Of a stretch of 64,000 nt of DNA, positions 17,677 through 27,126 are shown piece by piece. The notes beneath the pieces are model-generated. The model worked only from the letters and a program-made list of their open reading frames with translations. It had not been told where the DNA came from and searched no databases. The DNA lies in NCBI GenBank assembly GCA_002256425.1, contig NKIZ01000001.1, positions 1,261,943 through 1,325,942 of the forward strand, in the 5' to 3' direction. The translations under genes were made by a program, and so were the position numbers. The first letter of the stretch is position 1. Each line of letters opens with the position of its first letter. The stretch is from Alphaproteobacteria bacterium PA2. GTDB lineage: Bacteria > Pseudomonadota > Alphaproteobacteria > Caulobacterales > Caulobacteraceae.

Positions 17677-18438
17677 CTATTCGGATGGCGCGACCACAAG
17701 CCGGCCATGCAGGGGCTGCAGGGGCCGGGCATTGTCGCCCATGATCTTGTGGAGGGCGGCGATCTGCTCTTTGGAGGCCGTGGCTGGCTGCTTGATGACG
17801 TGCCAGTTCACACCCTCGCTGCAGGGCGGCGTCGTCAGGGAACCCTGGAACCGGTAGACCGAACGGGATGCCGGAAGCAGGCCCGCCGGATCAATGGTCA
17901 CCGAACTGACAAGCTTGGGGTCCGCCTTCTTGGACGGGGCCGTATCAATGATCTTGGTCAGCTCCGGATTGGCGGCGCCCTCTTCGAACAGGACGCCCAG
18001 AACCGCCAGCTTGCCTGACCCGTCTGCGTGGACCAGATGGGCGACCATGGGATAGCGCTTGCCTGCGACCGCCTCTTCAGAGGGGGTGTGGAAATGCACC
18101 TGGAGCAGCTTGAATTCCGCCTTGCCGCTGGTCAGGGAGGACCCCTCGGCGAAATTGGCCTGCACCGTGTGACCATTGTTCAGAATGGTCAGGGGGCCAG
18201 AGGTGTAATTGGTCTTGATCGGAATTTCGCCAAGGGCATTGGCCTCAGCCAGGTCGATTGGCGACTGCTGGAGGCCTGCCTTGCAAAGGTGATAGTCCGC
18301 CGAGAGTTCGCCCCACTTGTTGGGGCCCGTCGGGCCGGCATAGCTCCAGCCTGATTTTTCTGCCGCAAAGGCTGAGGAGGCGATGGATGCGAGGGCGAGG
18401 GCCGCTACAGTTGTCTTGAGGCGTGTGGTGATCGTCAT
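17677..18438 (-). CDS. Alpha-class carbonic anhydrase, exported
   Basis: A 253-residue periplasmic zinc enzyme interconverting CO2 and bicarbonate. It has a Sec signal peptide (VAALALASIASSAFA). The family signature GLQQSPIDLAEA lies at about 54-65, and the zinc histidines at QVHFHTPSEE (about 112-121) and MVAHLVHADG. The catalytic-region Thr is in FQGSLTTPPCSEGVNWHV. Cysteines in LCKAG and PPCSEG are placed to form the disulfide of bacterial alpha enzymes. It lies downstream of the OxyR-like regulator on the same strand with a 93-base gap. Confidence 0.9.
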   Translation of the reverse strand: MTITTRLKTTVAALALASIASSAFAAEKSGWSYAGPTGPNKWGELSADYHLCKAGLQQSPIDLAEANALGEIPIKTNYTSGPLTILNNGHTVQANFAEGSSLTSGKAEFKLLQVHFHTPSEEAVAGKRYPMVAHLVHADGSGKLAVLGVLFEEGAANPELTKIIDTAPSKKADPKLVSSVTIDPAGLLPASRSVYRFQGSLTTPPCSEGVNWHVIKQPATASKEQIAALHKIMGDNARPLQPLHGRLVVAPSE

Positions 18439-18531
18439 CGGGTCTTTCCTGTCATGCCTTGTCGGCCCACCCGAGATGGGCGGTCAGGTGCGGGTCTGAA
18501 AGATCGATATGATGGAAAGTGTGATCGTCTT

Positions 18532-19455
18532 TTAATTGGTTTTATCTATCGACGTGGAGAGGGTCGCATGGGCCTTGTCGGCGATCGCCCTGGCGATCAG
18601 GCCGTAGGACTGGGCATAGGCCGAGCCCTGACGCCAGATGGCGGCGATGGTCCGGCTTGCCCGCCAATCCTGGATCTCCAGTCGTCGGACCATGTCCTCC
18701 CCGCCCACCTCGGACCGCAGATACAGTTCCGGCAGCAGGGCCAGGCCGATATTGGACCCGGCCATCTGACGAAGGGTGTCCAGGCTGGTCCCCTCATATT
18801 CACGCATGACCGTGGCCTTCAGCTCCAGGCAGATGCTCCGGGTCTGCTGATGGAAGGGATGCCTTGGGTCCAGGCTGAGAACCTGGGCGCCCTCCAGGTC
18901 CGCTCGCTGGATTACCCTCTTGCGGAAGAGGGGATTATCGGGCGCGGCGACCATGTGAAGGGGTTCCTGGAACAGGGGCTCGATGTCCAGGTCGGCGCCA
19001 CCCACGGGAAGCGAGGCCAGCACCATGTCCAGGCCGCCACGGCGAAGGGTGGAGGTCAGGTCCTCCGGAATGCCTTCACGGATGTAGAGCCGCATGTCCG
19101 GATAGGTCTTGTGCAGGATCGCGACCACGGCGGGCAAAAGGTAGGGCCCAAGGGTCGGGGAGACCCCCAGTCTGATGGTCCCGGCCAGGGCGTTGACGCT
19201 GCGCTGGGCGAGGGCCTGCAGGTCATTCATGTCCTGAAGGACCCGCCGGGCCCGCTCGGCGATTTCCCGGCCTATGGGGGTCAGCTGAACCGGATTGTCG
19301 CCCCGTTCCACCAGAATAACGCCCAGGCTGGCTTCCAGGGTCCTGATCTGCTGGCTGAGGGTGGGCTGGGCGGCATGGACTGCCGTCGCCGCCCTGCCGA
19401 AGTGCCGCGCGTCCGCAAGGGCCACCAGGTATTCCAGTTGACGCAGTGTCGGCAC
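18532..19455 (-). CDS. LysR-family regulator, OxyR-like without peroxidatic Cys
   Basis: A 307-residue LysR-type regulator. The winged helix-turn-helix is MPTLRQLEYLVALADARHFG onward (1-60), then a linker helix and an effector domain from about 92. The overall text (TLSQQIRTLEASLGVILVER, EGTSLDTLRQMAGSNIGLAL) is closest to OxyR. However, the stretch aligned with the OxyR redox loop reads DPRHPFHQQTRSICLELK: Pro200 replaces the peroxidatic cysteine after His199, and Cys209, in the resolving position, is the only cysteine in the protein. A disulfide switch is therefore impossible within one subunit. The target and effector are unknown. It sits upstream of the carbonic anhydrase and downstream of DUF4169. 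Confidence 0.8.
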   Translation of the reverse strand: MPTLRQLEYLVALADARHFGRAATAVHAAQPTLSQQIRTLEASLGVILVERGDNPVQLTPIGREIAERARRVLQDMNDLQALAQRSVNALAGTIRLGVSPTLGPYLLPAVVAILHKTYPDMRLYIREGIPEDLTSTLRRGGLDMVLASLPVGGADLDIEPLFQEPLHMVAAPDNPLFRKRVIQRADLEGAQVLSLDPRHPFHQQTRSICLELKATVMREYEGTSLDTLRQMAGSNIGLALLPELYLRSEVGGEDMVRRLEIQDWRASRTIAAIWRQGSAYAQSYGLIARAIADKAHATLSTSIDKTN

Positions 19456-19491
19456 GCTCTTGGCTCCATGGGTCCCGCCAGGCGCGACAGA

Positions 19492-19665
19492 TCAGTCCGT
19501 CCGCTTGGCGCCGTCCAGCAGTTCCCGGGCCTTTTGCGCGATGGACTTGACCAGGGTCTTCTCGCCCTTGGTCTGACCATGCTTGGCGCGGTTGGCGGCG
19601 GCCAGGGCCTTGGCGTTCGCCGCCTCCCTGGCCTTCTTGGCCTGGTTGAAGTTGATGACCGTCAT
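19492..19665 (-). CDS. DUF4169 small protein
   Basis: A 57-residue protein read by hand on the minus strand: it begins MTVINFNQAKKAREAANAKA and continues with NRAKHGQTKGEK, then ends LLDGAKRTD. The Asn-X-X-Gln-Ala-(Arg/Lys)-Lys start and the NRA(K/R)xGxTKxE core are the DUF4169 signature. It is highly basic and helical, and its function is unknown. It lies seven bases downstream of the aminotransferase gene's stop codon and probably shares its transcript. Confidence 0.8.
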   Translation of the reverse strand: MTVINFNQAKKAREAANAKALAAANRAKHGQTKGEKTLVKSIAQKARELLDGAKRTD

Positions 19666-19672
19666 GGCCTGC

Positions 19673-21704
<2,032 letters not shown>

Positions 21705-21705
21705 A

Positions 21706-22326
21706 ATGATGAAGCTCTATTACCACCCCGCCACGATTTCCTTCGCCGTCCAGGTCGCCCTGGAGGACGCCGGTGCGACATCCGAGGCCGAATTCGTCGA
21801 CTTCCGCACCAACGCCCAGAGGACGCCGGAATTTCTGGCCATCAATCCCAAGAGCCGGGTGCCGGCCATGGTCACCGACCGGGGCGTCCTGACCGAGACC
21901 CCGGCCATCATGGAATACATCGCCCGGACCCATCCGGCCGCGAACCTGGCGCCCCTGGATGATCCGTTCGCCATGGCGGAGATCAACGCCTTCAACATCT
22001 ATCTCTGCAGCACGGTCCACGTGGCCATGGCCCACCGCTATCGCGGCTATCGCTGGGCCGACGACCCCGACGCCATCAAGGCCATGACCGCCAAATCCCC
22101 CGAAGTGGTGGCCGACTGCTTCCGGGTGATCGAGGAGGAATACTTCCGGGGGCCCTTCGTGATGGGGCAGGCCTATACGATCTGCGACCCCTATCTCTAC
22201 GTCCTCTCCGGATGGCTGGACCGCGACGGCATTGACCGCGCGCAGTTTCCCAAGGTGGACGCGCATTTCCACATGATGCGCGAGCGGGAGACCGTGAAGA
22301 AGGTGTCGGCGGACTGGGGGCTGTAA
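21706..22326 (+). CDS. Glutathione S-transferase family protein
   Basis: A 206-residue protein with an N-terminal thioredoxin-fold domain (MKLYYHPATISFAVQVALED, then NPKSRVPAMVTDRGVLTETP with the cis-Pro and the Glu/Thr glutathione contact, about 47-66) and an all-helical C-terminal domain with the N-capping region GQAYTICDPYLYVLSGW. The class is not clear from sequence. It begins one base after the TVP38 stop, so the two form an operon. Confidence 0.88.
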   Translation: MMKLYYHPATISFAVQVALEDAGATSEAEFVDFRTNAQRTPEFLAINPKSRVPAMVTDRGVLTETPAIMEYIARTHPAANLAPLDDPFAMAEINAFNIYLCSTVHVAMAHRYRGYRWADDPDAIKAMTAKSPEVVADCFRVIEEEYFRGPFVMGQAYTICDPYLYVLSGWLDRDGIDRAQFPKVDAHFHMMRERETVKKVSADWGL

Positions 22327-22450
22327 GGGAGAAAGTGACCTCGACAATATCCATACCCGCATATTGGATATGGGTTGAAATCAGTCCGGTTCAAGACTTG
22401 CCACACCCGTAGCCCGACGCGATGCTCACGGTCATCTCTGGAAAAGTCTG

Positions 22451-23298
22451 GTGACCAATATGGTGTTTGAAAGCGCCACTCTACGAGGGACGCGGCGGTA
22501 TCGACTCTACTCCGACTTGGTCGGCGAGACGTTCCAAATTGACGTAGCTCTACCGAATGGATTTGCTTCAGATGGACCTCCCTTGCCGGTGGCCATTGTC
22601 ACGGACGCAAATACGAAATTCGGCATGGCCGTCGAGACTGCCAGATTTCTCCAAAGTGGCGATGGGGCAAGGCCAGCAATCCTGGTCGGCGTGGGATACT
22701 GTCTCGATGGCTTAGTTCGCCCCAGAGACGCCTATGGAGCTCTGCGCACGCGAGACTTTACCCCTCCATTGATCAAGCCTATCTGGACCGAGTGTCAGCG
22801 GCACGAAACGGAAGTCCTGTTCCTAAGGACATTTTGCCTGCAGGCGGTGCTGACAAATTTTTGGACTTCCTTGTCCATGAGCTTCGTCCCTTCATTGAAG
22901 AGCGCTACAAAGTCGACCCGGCAGACCAGACACTGGTCGGCAGTTCACTTGGCGGCTTGTTCGGCATCTATACCTACTTTCGACACTCAGACGCCTTTAC
23001 AGGCTACGTCATCAATAGCCCCTCACTTTGGTGGAACAATAGCGAAATCATGGACTTGGCCGAGCGGATTGCGCTGGTTCCGGACACTTCAACAACAATG
23101 TTCGTGTCTGTTGGCGGAGCTGAGCCCAACGATGCCCCATCGCTCATGGTGGACAATTTCCATCGGCTAGTTGGATGCCTTGGGAAGATCCAGGGGCTGG
23201 AACTCGCGTCTCATATCTTTGATGGAGAAACCCATACCTCTGTTATCCCAGCTGGGCTCAGTCGGGGCCTCCGAACAGTATTTGGACCGCGGCCCTAG
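22451..23298 (+). pseudogene. Esterase of the IroE/Fes type, frameshifted
   Basis: Two frames encode the halves of one alpha/beta hydrolase. The N-terminal half starts at GTG 22451 (beta-rich ETFQIDVALPNGFAS, then AIVTDANTKFGMAVE, ILVGVGYCLDG) and runs to about 22762. The second half continues one frame back: YPSIDQAYLDRVSAARNG, GGADKFLDFLVHELRPFIEE, the nucleophile elbow LVGSSLGGLFGIYTYF and the catalytic-His region GETHTSVIPAG, ending at 23298. The join falls at the CCCC run 22761-22764; one extra C would restore the frame. This is either a real inactivating deletion or a sequencing error. Codon use is less GC-rich than the neighbours, as is the next gene, which suggests acquisition. Confidence 0.75.
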
Positions 23299-23328
23299 GC
23301 CCCATCCCGCGATTGGATTTGGCCGAGA

Positions 23329-24078
23329 TCACCGTGCTGCAACCAAAGTGAAGGTTCCCGGCCGCAAGGGGACATTCCAGTCCGGATGTTCTTCAAGTCG
23401 CTTGATAGTCAACCCGGCCTCGATGGCGGCAGTGACGATTTCGCCAAGCGTCCAGAAGCGATAGGCGCATTGGGCCACCAAATCATTTCCAGAAGCATAG
23501 GGAACGTCTCCCAGCACCAGATCGGACTTGAAGTAGTCGCCATCGCCATTGGGCTGTGAGAAGACTTTGCGTTCCATGGGGTGGAATTCGTTCAAAACCA
23601 CGACGCCAGTCTCACTGAGCAAGAAGCGGGTAACGCCGAAAAACCGGATCAGGTCGGTGTGATAGTGGAGGATGCCGAGTTCCGTCAGCACAAGGTCGAA
23701 CTGGCCCCCCAGGTCCAAGCCGACCACCCGCATTACATCGCTGACAATGTATTGAAGGCCGACGCCAGCATGCCTGGCTAGGTCGAGAGCGTAGCGTTGG
23801 TTCTCGCTAGCGAAATCGATGACGGTGACATCGGCGCCTTCTAGGGCGAGGGCAACCGCTAATCGACCATGGGAGCCCTGGAGGTTGCAGATCCTCTTGC
23901 CCTTTAAGTCGCCCAAATGGTCTCGGAAGCGACGCATCATGCGGCCGGGATCTCCGGCAATCTGCCGAGCGACCACAGATGGTTCGCCGTACATTCGGAC
24001 CCAGGCCTCATAAGGCGAGGCATTCCAGGCGGTGCGATTGATTTCAGTCAGGTCGGTGGTGCTATTTAAGTCCGGCAT
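23329..24078 (-). CDS. Class I SAM-dependent methyltransferase
   Basis: A 249-residue methyltransferase. After an N-terminal helix (TEINRTAWNASPYEAWV) motif I is KRICNLQGSHGRLAVALALE (about 60-79), an unusual variant with Gln-Gly-Ser-His in place of the usual Gly-X-Gly. The acidic residue follows in VTVIDFASENQRYA, and LVLTELGILHYHTDL is motif IV. The start at 24078 has AGGAG 11 bases upstream; an upstream Met is possible. Like the frameshifted esterase it converges with, it lies in the less GC-rich patch. The acceptor is unknown. Confidence 0.78.
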   Translation of the reverse strand: MPDLNSTTDLTEINRTAWNASPYEAWVRMYGEPSVVARQIAGDPGRMMRRFRDHLGDLKGKRICNLQGSHGRLAVALALEGADVTVIDFASENQRYALDLARHAGVGLQYIVSDVMRVVGLDLGGQFDLVLTELGILHYHTDLIRFFGVTRFLLSETGVVVLNEFHPMERKVFSQPNGDGDYFKSDLVLGDVPYASGNDLVAQCAYRFWTLGEIVTAAIEAGLTIKRLEEHPDWNVPLRPGTFTLVAAR

Positions 24079-24218
24079 TGTGGGCGATCTCCTGCCTGGA
24101 GTGTCCATCGTCATTGCCGCACCGGCAAAGCGAATTCCCTGGATACACCAACCTATGCGATTTCTCGCAGCCGCCCAATGGTGCGTTCCAATTCCACACC
24201 AAAGGACCCTCAACCCCG

Positions 24219-24340
24219 GTCACCCCGGCGGAGGCCGGGGTCCAGTTCATAGGGCTCGGGGCTGGTTTGTTGTCCCAGGAGCGACCTCTCCGGGAATGGC
24301 GTGACCTGGGAACTGGATACCGGCCTCCGCCGGTATGACA
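24219..24340. repeat. Composite palindromic intergenic element, copy 1
   Basis: Two palindromes face each other. ACCCCGGC-GGAG-GCCGGGGT (24222-24241) is followed by CCAGTTCAT, then a 60-base centre, then GAACTGG and ATACCGGC-CTCC-GCCGGTAT (24317-24336). The centre, with GCTGGT and CTCTCCGGGAATG-type text, matches the one between the palindromes at 50124-50246 in reverse orientation. The unit fills the gap between the methyltransferase and the leuA leader; no gene is seen in 24079-24444. It resembles REP/BIME-type or MITE-like elements. A mobile origin is inferred. Confidence 0.75.
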
Positions 24341-24408
24341 GGTGTGGGGTCGGGTCGCGCAATATTCGCCCCCATCGCGGCCATCAGCGCCCCCTTCACG
24401 CAAGACTG

Positions 24409-24437
24409 TTGCGCGAGACCCCCGGAATCTGTACACA
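24409..24437 (+). promoter_or_regulatory. Candidate promoter for the leuA leader
   Basis: TTGCGC (24409-24414), a 17-base spacer and TACACA (24432-24437) resemble a housekeeping promoter. Transcription would start about seven bases later, at or next to the ATG of the leader peptide (24445), so the leader would be translated without a 5' untranslated region. The -10 match is partial. Confidence 0.4.
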
Positions 24438-24444
24438 CCCTCCC

Positions 24445-24510
24445 ATGCGCACCGCCTCGCACCTCTTGCTCCTTGAGCTTCGGCTTAGCCGCCCCTGGGC
24501 GCCTCTTTAG
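24445..24510 (+). CDS. leuL: Leucine-rich leader peptide of leuA
   Basis: A 21-residue reading frame, MRTASHLLLLELRLSRPWAP followed by Leu and a TAG stop. It has seven leucines, four in a row, and stops 87 bases before the leuA start. This is the arrangement of ribosome-mediated attenuation: scarce charged leucyl-tRNA stalls the ribosome on the Leu run and changes the downstream RNA fold. No Shine-Dalgarno precedes it, which fits leaderless initiation. The function is inferred from position and composition. Confidence 0.7.
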   Translation: MRTASHLLLLELRLSRPWAPL

Positions 24511-24529
24511 GCTGCGCGACTTCGCGGCC
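24510..24529 (+). terminator. Putative attenuator stem before leuA
   Basis: GGCTGCG at 24510-24516 can pair with CGCGGCC at 24523-24529 (one G-U pair), followed by GGGCGTTTC, a weak T-run. An alternative outer pairing, CCCCTG (24492-24497) with CAGGGG (24538-24543), overlaps the leader stop and could be the competing fold. The exact antiterminator cannot be settled by eye. Confidence 0.4.
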
Positions 24530-24597
24530 GGGCGTTTCAGGGGATGACCCAAGAGCCCGACCTCACTAAAAGCCCCCGCGAAGCAAGAGATTTCCAA

Positions 24598-26190
24598 ATG
24601 ACCCAATCTGCAAACGACGCCCAAGGCGTGACCCCTGTCCGCGATCCCAAGGATCGCGTCATCGTCTTCGACACCACCATGCGCGACGGCGAGCAGTCGC
24701 CTGGCGCCTCCATGTCCCTGGACGAGAAGCTGGAACTGTCCAAGATCCTCGAGGACATGCGGGTCGACGTGATCGAGGCCGGTTTCCCCATCGCCTCCAA
24801 CGGCGACTTCGAAGCCGTGCACCGGATCTCCCAGATCGTCACCGAGAGCACGGTCTGTGGCCTGGCCCGGGCCGGCGTCGCCGACATCGAGCGCTGCGCC
24901 GAGGCCATCAGGCCCGCCAAGCGCGGCCGCATCCACACCTTCCTGTCCACCAGCCCTTCCCACCGCGACCACATCCTGCGGGCCAGCCAGGAAGAGATCC
25001 TGGAAATGATCACCAAGTCGGTGACCCATGCCCGCAATCTCTGCGATGACATTGAATGGTCGGCCCAGGACGCCACGCGCACCGAGCAGGACTTCCTGCG
25101 CCGTTGCGTTGAGGCCGCCATCCGCGCCGGCGCCAAGACCATCAACCTGCCTGACACGGTGGGCTATTCCTATCCCAGCGAATACGCCGACATCTTCCGC
25201 GATATTCTCGAGCATGTTCCGGGCGCCGACGCCGTCGTGCTGTCGACCCATTGCCACAATGACCTGGGCCTGGCGGTCGCCAACAGCCTGGCGGGCATTC
25301 AGGGCGGGGCCCGTCAGATCGAAGTGGCCGTCAACGGCATTGGTGAGCGGGCCGGCAACGCCGCCCTGGAAGAAGTGGTCATGGCCCTGAAGGTCCGTGG
25401 CGACCGCCTGCCCTATTTCACCGGCATCGAGCCGGCCCATATCACCCGGGCCAGCCGCTATGTTTCGGCCATCACCGGCTTCCCGGTGCAGTTCAACAAG
25501 GCGATCGTCGGCAAGAACGCCTTCGCCCACGAGAGCGGCATCCACCAGGATGGCATGCTGAAGGATCGCGGCACCTACGAGATCATGAGCCCCGAGACCG
25601 TGGGGCAGGGCGCTTCCAACCTGGTCATGGGCAAGCATGCTGGCCGGGCGGGCTTCCGCGAGAAGCTGAAGGAGCTGGGCTACGAGCTGGGCCAGAACGC
25701 CTTGAACGAAGCCTTCCAGCGCTTCAAGGACCTGGCCGACAAGAAGAAGCACGTCTTCGACGATGACATCATCGCCCTGGTGGACGACGCCCTGGCCTCG
25801 GGCGCCGACCGGATCCAGGTCAAGCACCTGAAGGTCATCGCCGGCACCGAAGGCCCGCAGCAGGCCGAGCTGACCGTGACCGTCGACGGCATCGAGAAGT
25901 CGGACTCCGCCACCGGCGATGGTCCGGTGGACGCGGTGTTCAACGCCATCCACAAGGTCGTGCCCCACGCCGCCACCCTGCGCCTGTTCCAGGTGCACGC
26001 AGTGACCGAGGGCACGGACGCCCAGGCCCAGGTCTCGGTCCGTCTGGAGGAAGAGGGCCGGATCGCCACCGGTCAGGCCGCCGACACCGACACCCTGACC
26101 GCCTCGGCCAAGGCCTATGTGAACGCCCTCAACAACCTCTTCGCCCGCAAGGAAAAGACAGCGCCCGACGCCATCGCCAGCGGCTTCTAA
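24598..26190 (+). CDS. leuA: 2-isopropylmalate synthase
   Basis: A 530-residue enzyme that condenses 2-oxoisovalerate with acetyl-CoA, the first committed step of leucine synthesis. The catalytic barrel shows VIVFDTTMRDGEQSPGASMS (metal-binding Asp, catalytic Arg), NLPDTVGYSYPSEYADIF, and the metal histidines in STHCHNDLGLAVANS. GIHQDGMLKDRGTYEIM and GKHAGRAGF are in the linker domain. The C-terminal region (about 400-530) is the leucine-feedback LeuA dimer domain. I prefer ATG 24598 (AAGAGA eight bases upstream) to ATG 24544, which has AGGGG directly abutting it. A leucine leader precedes it. Confidence 0.93.
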   Translation: MTQSANDAQGVTPVRDPKDRVIVFDTTMRDGEQSPGASMSLDEKLELSKILEDMRVDVIEAGFPIASNGDFEAVHRISQIVTESTVCGLARAGVADIERCAEAIRPAKRGRIHTFLSTSPSHRDHILRASQEEILEMITKSVTHARNLCDDIEWSAQDATRTEQDFLRRCVEAAIRAGAKTINLPDTVGYSYPSEYADIFRDILEHVPGADAVVLSTHCHNDLGLAVANSLAGIQGGARQIEVAVNGIGERAGNAALEEVVMALKVRGDRLPYFTGIEPAHITRASRYVSAITGFPVQFNKAIVGKNAFAHESGIHQDGMLKDRGTYEIMSPETVGQGASNLVMGKHAGRAGFREKLKELGYELGQNALNEAFQRFKDLADKKKHVFDDDIIALVDDALASGADRIQVKHLKVIAGTEGPQQAELTVTVDGIEKSDSATGDGPVDAVFNAIHKVVPHAATLRLFQVHAVTEGTDAQAQVSVRLEEEGRIATGQAADTDTLTASAKAYVNALNNLFARKEKTAPDAIASGF

Positions 26191-26217
26191 AGCCGCGCTC
26201 CTAAACAGGAGGGCGTC

Positions 26218-27099
26218 ATGCTCTGGATATTGCTGACCGCGGCGGCCGCGCCCCTCCAGGTGGCGCGGAACGTGTTTCAACGCGGGCTGATCGGCGATGC
26301 AGGACCGTGGGGGGCGACCCTTGTGCGGTTCCTGTTTGGCCTGCCGTTTTCCATCCTGATCTTCAGCCTGGTGGCGGCCCTGACGCCACAGGCGGCGCCC
26401 CATGTCTCGACCCGGTTCTGGCTGGCCATTTCGGCTGGAGCCCTGGCGCAGATGGGGGCCACCGCCGCCCTGCTGGTGGCCATGCACAGGTCAGGCTTCG
26501 CCGTGGCCACCTTCATGCAGCAGGCCTCCCTGCCGTTGGGGGCCATTGTCGGCTGGCTGGCCTTTGGCGACCACATGGACATCCTCCAGTGGCTGGGTCT
26601 GGCGGTGACCAGTCTGGGTCTGACCGTCCTGTCCTGGCCGAAGGTGGACGACGCAAAAGGCGCCATGGTCGGGTCAGCCTTCGGCCTCGCCTCCGGCGCC
26701 TGCTTCGCCGTGGCCCTGAACGGCTATCGACAGGCAGGCCTGGCCCTGGATCCTGCCCATCCGATCTATGCGGCGACAGCCGGAGTGGTGGTGGCCCAGA
26801 CCCTGCAGTCGGTCCTGCTGGGTGGCGCTCTGGCGTTCCTGCGGCCCTCGGCCCTGCGCGCTGTGGCCTCGTCCTGGCGGGCCTCCTTGGGCGCTGGCTT
26901 CTGCGGGGCCCTGGCCTCGGCCTTCTGGTTCTCGGCCCTGGCCATGGCGCCGGCGGGTCCGGTGCGGGCTGTGGGGGTCATAGAGGCGCCCATCGCCGCC
27001 GCCGCCGGTCGCCGCCTGTTCAAGGAAAAGCTGACCCTGCGCCAGACCCTTGGCGGCGCAGCCACCGCATTGGGGGTGGTGATGACCGCCCTGGGCTGA
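26218..27099 (+). CDS. EamA/DMT family transporter
   Basis: A 293-residue protein with about ten hydrophobic helices arranged as two EamA repeats (about 1-140 and 150-293), the layout of drug/metabolite exporters. Signature segments are PLGAIVGWLAFGDHMDILQW in the first half and VIEAPIAAAAGRRLFKEKLT in the second. The substrate is unknown. Its AGGAG ribosome-binding site could pair with CTCCT (26198-26202) just upstream, a small five-base-pair hairpin. It starts 27 bases after leuA and is probably cotranscribed with it, so amino-acid export is conceivable but unproven. Confidence 0.85.
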   Translation: MLWILLTAAAAPLQVARNVFQRGLIGDAGPWGATLVRFLFGLPFSILIFSLVAALTPQAAPHVSTRFWLAISAGALAQMGATAALLVAMHRSGFAVATFMQQASLPLGAIVGWLAFGDHMDILQWLGLAVTSLGLTVLSWPKVDDAKGAMVGSAFGLASGACFAVALNGYRQAGLALDPAHPIYAATAGVVVAQTLQSVLLGGALAFLRPSALRAVASSWRASLGAGFCGALASAFWFSALAMAPAGPVRAVGVIEAPIAAAAGRRLFKEKLTLRQTLGGAATALGVVMTALG

Positions 27100-27126
27100 G
27101 ATAGTCCGATCATCGGAGGAAGTTTG

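Noticed and set aside
22755..22770. Programmed -1 frameshift in the esterase gene
   Set aside because: The site is CCCC in ACCCCTCC, not a slippery heptamer, and no stimulating structure is evident. A deletion or sequencing error is simpler.
24247..26487. 746-codon open frame on the minus strand opposite leuA
   Set aside because: It is antisense to the whole of leuA, is Gly/Asp/His-rich and low in complexity, and has no domain. It is a by-product of GC-rich codon use.
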